Origin: Prevotellaceae bacterium UBA4361 | GTDB lineage: Bacteria; Bacteroidota; Bacteroidia; Bacteroidales; Bacteroidaceae | Direction of reading: 5' to 3' | NCBI GenBank assembly: GCA_002393575.1 | Contig: DGSN01000008.1 | Location: forward strand, 1-23,419 | Length of the DNA: 23,419 nt | In this document: positions 1 to 5,472 of the stretch, in pieces | Layout of the letters: each line of letters opens with the position of its first letter | Numbering within the stretch: position 1 is the stretch's first letter | Program-made: the position numbers and the translations under genes | The notes under the pieces: generated by a model | What the model saw: the letters and a program-made list of their open reading frames with translations, nothing else | What the model was told of the DNA's origin: nothing | The model's database searches: none

Positions 1-361
1 AAGTACCAGCATCGGCCATCTCATACACTATTGGCTTCAGATTGGTGATATGCTTCTTTAGTTGTGCGCGTTTCTCGGAATCACTTCTCACTCTTGTACT
101 TTGCTCGTGCTTGCACATTTCCAACCAATCATTCCATTTGCATTTTTCACCTATTGGCAAATAGAGACGCTTGGAATCCTTGGTTATTCTTAGAACAATT
201 GGCAACTCCTGAAGTTGGTCGTGCTCCAACGGATGGCCAGCTTCATCTCTCTTTGTAACGGCCCACTTGCGTATATCAATAGTAAGGGACACATAGATGC
301 CCTTGTAGTTGAAATTGGCTAAATCTGCCGATTCGGTGAACATGAACTTCTTTTTTGGCAT
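1..361 (-). CDS. Tyrosine recombinase (integrase), N-terminal part, cut by window edge
   Basis: The first 120 codons are visible, starting MPKKKFMFTESADL at the ATG complementary to 359-361 and running off the left edge in an open frame. The visible part matches the arm-type DNA-binding region of Bacteroidota phage/transposon integrases: a short beta-rich stretch (YKGIYVSLTID, then PIVLRITKDSKRLYLPIG), a KWNDWLEM segment and a basic helix near residues 90-115. The core-binding and catalytic domains would lie left of the window, so no catalytic residue can be checked. It points away from a tRNA 3' fragment about 175 bp upstream, the usual geometry for an element integrated into a tRNA gene. 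Family call is good; element type (phage, conjugative or mobilizable island) cannot be decided. Confidence 0.85.
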   Translation of the reverse strand, partial: MPKKKFMFTESADLANFNYKGIYVSLTIDIRKWAVTKRDEAGHPLEHDQLQELPIVLRITKDSKRLYLPIGEKCKWNDWLEMCKHEQSTRVRSDSEKRAQLKKHITNLKPIVYEMADAGT

Positions 362-421
362 AGCTAAACCCTTTATTTATCAATGATTTCAAATACATTT
401 TGGTGAACATGAGGTGAACAT
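335..421. repeat. Three copies of GGTGAACAT, possible integrase arm sites
   Basis: GGTGAACAT occurs at 335-343 (inside the integrase start), 402-410 and 413-421. The last two are 11 bp apart, about one helical turn. The copies lie between the integrase and the tRNA fragment, where tyrosine recombinases place arm-type sites. The repeats are seen directly; the role is inferred. Confidence 0.5.
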
Positions 422-536
422 AGACCTCTAAATTCTGTGCAAATTTACGACATTTTCTGCAAACCGCAAAATTTGTAACTCATTTATTTACCGATATTTA
501 GAATTTTTTGAAATTTCATAAAATCACTATGGAAAA

Positions 537-580
537 GACTCATAATCTGGAGGTCCCAGGTTCAAGCCCTGGCTGGTCCA
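537..580 (+). other. Truncated 3' part of tRNA-Met(CAT): attachment-site scar
   Basis: The sequence contains anticodon loop CTCATAA (539-545, anticodon CAT at 541-543), the 3' anticodon strand TCTGG (546-550), a variable loop, a perfect T arm (CCAGG 556-560, loop TTCAAGC, CCTGG 568-572), the 3' acceptor strand CTGGTCC (573-579) and discriminator A580. The 5' half is missing: the five bases before the loop, AAAGA, pair only partly with TCTGG, and no D arm or GGACCAG acceptor strand precedes them. A 3' tRNA remnant beside an integrase is the standard product of site-specific integration into a tRNA gene. The intact tRNA should lie at the other end of the element, outside the window. The fragment should not give a functional tRNA. 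Confidence 0.8.
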
Positions 581-591
581 CAATGAAAATC

Positions 592-624
592 AAGCACTTA
601 CGAGTTTCTCGCAAGTGCTTTTTT
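592..624 (+). terminator. Rho-independent terminator after the tRNA fragment
   Basis: AAGCACTT (592-599) pairs with AAGTGCTT (613-620), with an inner CGAG/CTCG helix, followed by a run of T to 624. It is most simply the native terminator of the tRNA transcription unit. Confidence 0.8.
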
Positions 625-630
625 CATGTC

Positions 631-651
631 TGCGTAAACAATGCGTAAACA
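631..651. repeat. Tandem pair of TGCGTAAACA
   Basis: TGCGTAAACA occurs at 631-640 and 642-651, an 11-bp period. Its GTAAACA core resembles the GTGAACA core of the repeats on the other side of the tRNA scar. It may be another recombinase-binding pair, or chance. No gene is seen from 652 to about 800. Confidence 0.35.
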
Positions 652-807
652 TTTTGTTTTCAGTCTCCCATACTTGGGTTGAGTATGACATTCTACTCTT
701 TCTTTACTCTGGAACTTTTGCAAGATTACGGAAATCATGCTCAAGGAAAAAAATATTTATACACTCTGTGTATAAGCAAAACAAGTAATTTAAATTGTCT
801 AAAATTG

Positions 808-840
808 TTTTGGCTAATCGTTTGAAAACATATATCTTTG
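808..840 (+). promoter_or_regulatory. Bacteroidota-type promoter of the structured RNA/leader
   Basis: A -7 box TATCTTTG (833-840) fits TAnnTTTG exactly. A -33-like TTTTGG (808-813) lies 19 bp upstream, the spacing known for the primary sigma factor of this phylum. Transcription should start around 845-848. Confidence 0.7.
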
Positions 841-845
841 CAGTC

Positions 846-1109
846 AATTATACGAAAAATCCATAAAAAAACAGCAGCAATGCAGAGACAGAAATTTAAC
901 ACATCAAGCGTACTGAACATTCAGAGCACATGGTGCCTTGAATGTGATTCCTATATGCATACGTCAAGCATTGCCGCACCACACTATTCAGATAGGAAGA
1001 CTTTCCATATTGCACGAGGAGGGAGTGGATTACTCCTGACATAATTGTACGTGCAAACACGAGATTAACGAAGTGGTTGGAAAGTCAGCAATGCTTTCCA
1101 ACCATTTTT
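846..1109 (+). ncRNA. Candidate structured ncRNA or regulatory leader, family not recognised
   Basis: The interval between a good promoter and a strong terminator folds almost end to end. Helix A is ACATTCA 917-923 with TGAATGT 939-945, plus inner GCAC/GTGC. Helix B is TTCCTAT 948-954 with ATAGGAA 992-998. Helix C is TTGCACG 1010-1016 with CGTGCAA 1050-1056, enclosing AGGAG 1017-1021 with CTCCT 1033-1037. A further helix, GACTTTCC 999-1006 with GGAAAGTC 1079-1086, would disrupt the terminator stem. A GCATTGC at 968-974 is complementary to GCAATGC at 877-883 and in the terminator loop (1088-1094). I do not recognise 6S, SRP, RNase P or tmRNA signatures. It could be a free-standing small RNA or a switch for the RNA ligase operon. 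A 54-codon frame from ATG 880 exists but shows no protein family. Confidence 0.5.
1074..1109 (+). terminator. Strong intrinsic terminator closing the structured RNA
   Basis: An 11-bp perfect stem, TGGTTGGAAAG (1074-1084) with CTTTCCAACCA (1094-1104), has a 9-nt loop and five Ts. Its 5' arm can alternatively pair with 999-1006. Confidence 0.85.
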
Positions 1110-1315
1110 CGTTTGGATAATTCGCTCACACTCGGCCATTTGAAAGCTCGCTTTCATGGCACTCGTTTATTCGCGAATTTGTGCCTATCACAACCATGAA
1201 CACTGTCGATTTACCACCGACATGACTTCTCCTCATCGGCCTGGCCTATGGCACAACATGTAGTCAATCAATTATTAACCGCGCAGCGATGCGCAAAAAA
1301 AGAAGGAACAAAGAA
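1110..1315 (+). other. Non-coding stretch before the RNA ligase, with a second stem-loop
   Basis: No gene and no clear TAnnTTTG promoter is seen. AATTCGC (1119-1125) pairs with GCGAATT (1173-1179) around an inner hairpin in which GCCAT 1135-1139 and GAAAGC 1142-1147 pair with GCTTTC 1150-1155 and ATGGC 1156-1160. Two tiny overlapping reading frames (1196-1225, 9 codons, and 1222-1263, 13 codons) are present but unsupported. Lack of an obvious promoter here is why read-through from 833 is considered for the operon. Confidence 0.4.
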
Positions 1316-2353
1316 ATGTTAGAATTCAAAAAGTACAGCTCCATCGAGAATTCCTTCAACAGAGAGTTCATGGAGCGCATCGTGGCAGAGATGCCTACCG
1401 ATTTGGAATATGTGGTACAGGAAAAGGTACATGGTGCCAATACCAGTTTTCTCTGCGACGGAGAAGACGTAAGGTTTGCAAAGCGCACCTCCATGCTGGA
1501 AACTGAGGAGATGTTCTATAACTATCCCGAACTGCTTGAAAGGTACAAAGACAAAGTCGTGGCCCTTGCCAAGGATGTCCTCAGCAGATATGAGGACGTG
1601 AGGAGCGTCAATGTCTTCGGTGAGATGTTTGGTGGAACCTATCCTCACAAGGATGTGCAGCCCAACCGTAAGTTGTCTCTCATCCAGAAGGGTGTATGCT
1701 ACACTCCTGAACATGAGTTCTATGGTTTTGATATCTATGTCATCAACGACGATGGCGGTAGGTATCTGCCAGTAGATGAGGTGAACGAGCTTTTCGATAA
1801 GCACGGATTCTTCTATGCCAGGACTCTGTTCAAGGGCACTCTCGGTGAATGTCTCAAATACCCTAACGCTTTCCAGAGTAAGATTGCTGAATGGCTTGGC
1901 TTCCCTGCCATCGAAGACAACATCTGCGAAGGCATCGTGATAAGACCTGTCGTTCCCATGTACCTAAGAAATGGAAGCAGGGTGCTCATCAAGAGCAAGA
2001 ACAAACGCTTTGCCGAAAAGAAGAGTGTGAAGAAGCGCAGCAAGCTCTTTGCTGAACCTGTTCCCTACAGCGAGGCTTTGAAGGCACTCATTCCAGAAGT
2101 GGAGGCATACGTCACCGAACAGCGTCTGGCAAATGTGGTAAGCCACATCGGTGAGGTACATGTGCCTAAAGACTTCGGAAAGATTATGGGGCTGTTCTCT
2201 AAGGACGTGCTCGAAGATTTTCTGAAGGAACATGGTGGCGAGTATAGCTGTCTCGAAAAGAGCGAACAGAAATTGCTCAACAAGGAGTTGAACAAGCTTT
2301 CCACCGAGTTGGTGAAGAAGGTCTATATGAGCCAGGCATACATACTCGATTAG
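1316..2353 (+). CDS. RNA ligase, T4 Rnl2 family
   Basis: Covalent nucleotidyltransferase that joins RNA 3'-OH and 5'-phosphate ends using ATP. From ATG 1316 the protein has 345 residues and opens MLEFKKYSSIENSF, closely like T4 Rnl2 (MFKKYSSLEN). All ligase motifs are visible: I KVHGAN with nucleophile K37, the AKRT segment (R57), III FGEMFGG (E103), IIIa YGFDIYV (136-142), IV EGIVIRP (E205) and V LIKSKNKRF (K226, K228). The C-terminal part keeps NVVSHIGEV and PKDFGKIMGL, as in the Rnl2 C-terminal domain. The length equals the family norm, so the enzyme looks intact. An upstream in-frame ATG at 1289 would add nine basic residues absent from the family. It heads an operon of metallophosphoesterases. 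Enzyme class is secure; natural substrate is unknown. Confidence 0.93.
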   Translation: MLEFKKYSSIENSFNREFMERIVAEMPTDLEYVVQEKVHGANTSFLCDGEDVRFAKRTSMLETEEMFYNYPELLERYKDKVVALAKDVLSRYEDVRSVNVFGEMFGGTYPHKDVQPNRKLSLIQKGVCYTPEHEFYGFDIYVINDDGGRYLPVDEVNELFDKHGFFYARTLFKGTLGECLKYPNAFQSKIAEWLGFPAIEDNICEGIVIRPVVPMYLRNGSRVLIKSKNKRFAEKKSVKKRSKLFAEPVPYSEALKALIPEVEAYVTEQRLANVVSHIGEVHVPKDFGKIMGLFSKDVLEDFLKEHGGEYSCLEKSEQKLLNKELNKLSTELVKKVYMSQAYILD

Positions 2354-2411
2354 TTAACAAACTCTCTCCGTGCTCCAGATGGGGCAAGGAGAGAATAACA
2401 CAAAGAAGAAA

Positions 2412-3011
2412 ATGGATTTCAAGTTTAATGCAGAACATACGTTCTTTACATCAGATACGCACTTCAATCATGCGAACATTATCAAGTTTTGCAATCGTCC
2501 GTTCAAAGACGTAGAGCAGATGAACGAGGTGATGATAGCAAATTGGAACAGCGTGATAGGTAAAGATGATATGGTTTTCCACTTGGGCGATTTCTGCCTA
2601 GGCGGCGCAGCTGAATGGACAAAGATACTCGACCGTCTGAATGGCAAGATCTTTCTAATCATGGGTAACCACGATTTGAAAAATATCCGACAAGGATTCA
2701 TCAGCCGCTTTGAGCATGTGTCTATGCAGATGCACATCGAAGTGGGCAAGCAGAGAATATACCTCTGTCACTATCCTTTCCTTTGTTTTGAAGGTGGATA
2801 TAAGGAAGTATGGCAGCTATTCGGTCATGTCCATACCCGAAAGAATAACACAGGAAATGATGCAGAGAGGCTTCAGTATCTATATCCAACCCAATATGAT
2901 GTAGGGGTGGACAACAACGACTTTACACCAGTATCATTTGGGCTAGTAAAGAGATTCATTGACAAGCAAATTGATGAAAGAAAAGAACAGAACAAAAAGT
3001 TAAATCTATAA
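2412..3011 (+). CDS. Calcineurin-like metallophosphoesterase 1
   Basis: 199 residues from ATG 2412 (MDFKFNAEHTFFTSDTHFNH); an upstream ATG at 2370 would add 14 residues without family support. The binuclear-metal motifs are complete: D15-x-H17, G59-D60-F, G85-N-H-D88, H120 in LCHYPF and G138-H-V-H141. This resembles the compact predicted phosphoesterases common in phages and bacteria that begin with FxSDTHFxH. The substrate could be a phosphomonoester, a phosphodiester or a nucleic acid end and cannot be told from sequence. It lies 58 bp after the ligase and 12 bp before the interrupted gene, all on one strand, consistent with one transcript. Confidence 0.88.
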   Translation: MDFKFNAEHTFFTSDTHFNHANIIKFCNRPFKDVEQMNEVMIANWNSVIGKDDMVFHLGDFCLGGAAEWTKILDRLNGKIFLIMGNHDLKNIRQGFISRFEHVSMQMHIEVGKQRIYLCHYPFLCFEGGYKEVWQLFGHVHTRKNNTGNDAERLQYLYPTQYDVGVDNNDFTPVSFGLVKRFIDKQIDERKEQNKKLNL

Positions 3012-3023
3012 AAAGAGAATGAT

Positions 3024-3629
3024 ATGGGAGTATATGCACATAGATTTATAGAGGTCCTTGACAAGGACAACAAATGGAAGGCTTTACCTGTATGGAATAA
3101 ACACGAAGAGGATACATATGGTAAGCCAGACACAATCATCGGAGAATTAAAATTGAAGAAGCAGTTATGTTTTCTCCAAAGAGCATCGTCCGGCTTTTAC
3201 TCATCAGCTTCGCTTTTCTCAAAGGATGACATAAGCCATTCAATCTCACCTGGTGAGTTGAGTGATGACGCAAGAGCATATATAGCAGGATTTAATCTTC
3301 CTGTCTACTGATATTGTTTCTCACTAGCAGAATTAGAAGCATTTGTCGATAAGTGCGGAGAACAAATATATTCTAATCTCGCAGATGCCTTTCATGATCG
3401 TAATATGCAATTGATTGTGAAGATGCTGGTCTCAATGAGGAAAGAGAACATTGGTAATGAAGAAATCGAAGAAGGCGGTTTCTATCAGACTCCAAGAGCA
3501 ACATACGATGATTATTTGGAAGGCTATCTTAGCGTTGTGTCAGAATTGAATAAGATCTATTTCATCATCCATGAAATTTACAGCTATTATAGCTCTGACA
3601 TGATACGTGTGGTTTTCTATTATGGTTGA
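3024..3629 (+). pseudogene. Unknown gene interrupted by one in-frame TGA
   Basis: Reading from ATG 3024 gives 95 residues (MGVYAHRFIEVLDKDNKWKA) ending at TGA 3309-3311. The same frame continues open for another 105 codons (YCFSLAELEAFVDKCGEQ onward) to a stop at 3627-3629. No frameshift is needed; restoring the TGA to TGG would give a 201-residue protein. The downstream half has no good start of its own apart from ATG 3405. The rest of the operon uses TGG for Trp and TGA is not sense elsewhere, so recoding by genetic code is unlikely. A recent nonsense mutation or a sequencing error fits best. No domain is recognised. The 12-bp and 17-bp gaps to the flanking phosphoesterases show it belonged to the operon. 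Confidence 0.7.
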
Positions 3630-3646
3630 TTAAAAACAAAAGAACA

Positions 3647-4414
3647 ATGAAGATACAATACATGAGTGACCTGCATATGGAGTTCGCAGAGAACAGCAGG
3701 TACATAAAGCATAATGAGTTTCCAGTTACAGGTGAAGTGCTTGTGCTGGCAGGTGATACGTTCTATCTGAACAATACGGTTGCTCCGCTCAGTAAGTTCT
3801 GGAAGTGGGCATCGGCAAACTACCGTCAGGTGCTGTTAGTCCCAGGCAACCATGAGTATTACCAGTTTTGCGATGTGATGGAGCGTGGATTGCAATGGAA
3901 ATGGATGTTCAAAGACAATGTGGGTATCTATCAGAACCAGGTAGTTCGGATTGACAACACTGATTTCGTCCTGAGTACTTTGTGGTCAAACATTCCGGCA
4001 CAAGATGAGTATTTCGTGTGGAAAGGGTTGAATGATTTCCATCAGACTAAATACAAAGGAAAGCTCATCCAGGTGAATGAGTATAACCAACCGCACCAGT
4101 TCTGTTTGGACTTTATCAAGAAAAGCGTGGCAGAGAGTACGGCTGAAAAAATCGTTGTGGTTACCCACCATTTGCCGACACGGCAGGTGGTGGCACCACA
4201 GCATCAGGACTCGCTCACCAACAGTGCCTTCGCTACGGAACTGGGCGATTTAATAGTCAACAGCCGTATTGATGTATGGATATATGGTCATTCCCATACC
4301 AATATAGATGCTACCATTGGCAAAACCAAAGTCATCAGCAATCAATTGGGGTATGTCTTCCAGGAAGAGCATCTAACAAATGATTTTGATGCAGGAAAAT
4401 ACATTGAATTATAA
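3647..4414 (+). CDS. Calcineurin-like metallophosphoesterase 2
   Basis: 255 residues from ATG 3647 (MKIQYMSDLHMEF). Metal-site motifs: D8-L-H10, G36-D37, G67-N-H-E70, T173-H-H175 and G214-H-S-H217. The GNHE variant and the SDLHxE start place it in the broad Icc/MPP-like phosphoesterases, a different branch from the first and third phosphoesterases here. A C-terminal NDFDAGKYIEL tail is also seen in related proteins. Intact and probably cytosolic, since no signal peptide or membrane segment is visible. It ends 12 bp before the next gene. Substrate unknown. Confidence 0.88.
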   Translation: MKIQYMSDLHMEFAENSRYIKHNEFPVTGEVLVLAGDTFYLNNTVAPLSKFWKWASANYRQVLLVPGNHEYYQFCDVMERGLQWKWMFKDNVGIYQNQVVRIDNTDFVLSTLWSNIPAQDEYFVWKGLNDFHQTKYKGKLIQVNEYNQPHQFCLDFIKKSVAESTAEKIVVVTHHLPTRQVVAPQHQDSLTNSAFATELGDLIVNSRIDVWIYGHSHTNIDATIGKTKVISNQLGYVFQEEHLTNDFDAGKYIEL

Positions 4415-4426
4415 AAAATTAAGAAC

Positions 4427-5173
4427 ATGAAACAAAAAGACAACAAACCGATTTTATTGATAATCCCAGACATACATGGTCGTATGTTTTGGATATCAGC
4501 CACAAGGAATTATCCTAACTTGCCAGTGATTTTTCTTGGAGACTATCTGGACCCATATACATATTACGAGGACATCCTGCCAAGTGAGGCGCTTGCGAAT
4601 TTCAAGGAAATCCTTGACTTCAAGAAAGCCAACATGGAAAGGGTAACCTTACTTTTGGGTAATCACGACATCCATTACTTCGACAAGGAAATGAACAGCA
4701 GTCGCAAAGACAAAGAGAACTATGAGAAGATTCATCAAATCTTCAGTAAGAATATGTCCTTGTTCAAACTAGCGATGACGGTAAGGACCGCAGAGAAGGA
4801 TTTCCTCTTTACTCATGCTGGTGTAGATATCGATTGGCTAAGGTATAGGATGCCCGAGGTGAACGCTTATGATTTGGATGATATCTGCTCATCTCTCAAT
4901 GACAAATTGAGCAATGAAGAAGGCTTCCATGATTTTGTTATCAATGGCTTGATGGATGTGTCTGCATCGCGCTGGGGCTATGCACGATACCCCTCACCCG
5001 TATGGACTGATGAAACGGATCATCAGAACATGAGGGAACGATTGCCCAATGTCTATCAAGTCTTTGGGCATACCCAACAGGAATCGGAGCCAGTCATCAC
5101 TGATCAATATGCTTGTTTGGATTGTCGCAGAGCATTCCTGCTGACAAGCGAAGGAAACATCATTTATGCATAG
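4427..5173 (+). CDS. Metallophosphoesterase 3, PPP-like
   Basis: 248 residues. The motif set is that of PPP-type protein phosphatases and diadenosine tetraphosphatases: PDIHGR (D15, H17), GDYLDP (38-43), GNHD (78-81), THAGV (129-133) and GHTQ (213-216). All metal ligands appear to be present. It could hydrolyse phosphoproteins, Np4N-type dinucleotides or RNA ends; sequence alone does not decide. Last gene of the operon, with a terminator about 15 bp after its stop. Three phosphoesterases of distinct subtypes in one operon argues for separate substrates rather than simple gene duplication. Confidence 0.88.
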   Translation: MKQKDNKPILLIIPDIHGRMFWISATRNYPNLPVIFLGDYLDPYTYYEDILPSEALANFKEILDFKKANMERVTLLLGNHDIHYFDKEMNSSRKDKENYEKIHQIFSKNMSLFKLAMTVRTAEKDFLFTHAGVDIDWLRYRMPEVNAYDLDDICSSLNDKLSNEEGFHDFVINGLMDVSASRWGYARYPSPVWTDETDHQNMRERLPNVYQVFGHTQQESEPVITDQYACLDCRRAFLLTSEGNIIYA

Positions 5174-5188
5174 ATATCATTATTGCTT

Positions 5189-5228
5189 AGAGTTCGTGTC
5201 AAAAATAACAGACACGACCTCTTTTTCT
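5189..5228 (+). terminator. Terminator of the ligase/phosphoesterase operon
   Basis: AGAG (5189-5192) and TCGTGTC (5194-5200) pair with GACACGA (5211-5217) and CTCT (5219-5222), with one mismatch, a 10-nt A-rich loop and a T-rich tail. The stretch 5230-5391 that follows shows no gene. Confidence 0.8.
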
Positions 5229-5391
5229 TTTTGCAGGAATAAGGGGAGAACAAGGGGGAAGCGGATTTTTGATTTGAAAACAAATACTTATCATCATAAC
5301 CACTATTCGGCAATTTTCTAATACTTCACAACATTTCTGTGGATATGGCATTATGCTCTAACTCAATACCATGCAGTCTGCAATCCAAATA

Positions 5392-5472
5392 TCAGTCTAT
5401 AAAAACTCTATTGCAGGTTTTAAGGCCATGAGCCAAGTCAAAGCCATTTCCTATGAGAACAATTCTATTCTT
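5392..5472 (-). pseudogene. abiH: Decayed 5' end of an abiH-type abortive infection gene
   Basis: Immediately past the hsdR stop, and overlapping its last codons in another frame, the minus strand reads KNRIVLIGNGFDLAHGLKT, then CNRVFID and a TGA at 5394-5392. The string IGNGFDLAHGL is the hallmark N-terminus of AbiH proteins. No methionine start survives in frame (a TAG lies just upstream) and the reading frame stops after about 26 codons. After the stop a further 21 codons are open, but nothing recognisable as the rest of the protein is seen. It is best read as the relic of a defence gene once downstream of hsdR. Confidence 0.7.

Noticed and set aside
838..1044. Open frame of 68 codons starting TTG in the promoter
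   Set aside because: The start lies inside the -7 box; even from ATG 880 the frame has no family and the same bases form well-packed RNA helices ending in a terminator.
1074..1109. Mobile-element inverted end
   Set aside because: The perfect stem followed directly by Ts is better explained as an intrinsic terminator.
3309..3311. TGA as selenocysteine or as Trp by altered genetic code
   Set aside because: No SECIS-like hairpin is seen after it, and other genes here use TGG for Trp and TGA or other codons as stops.
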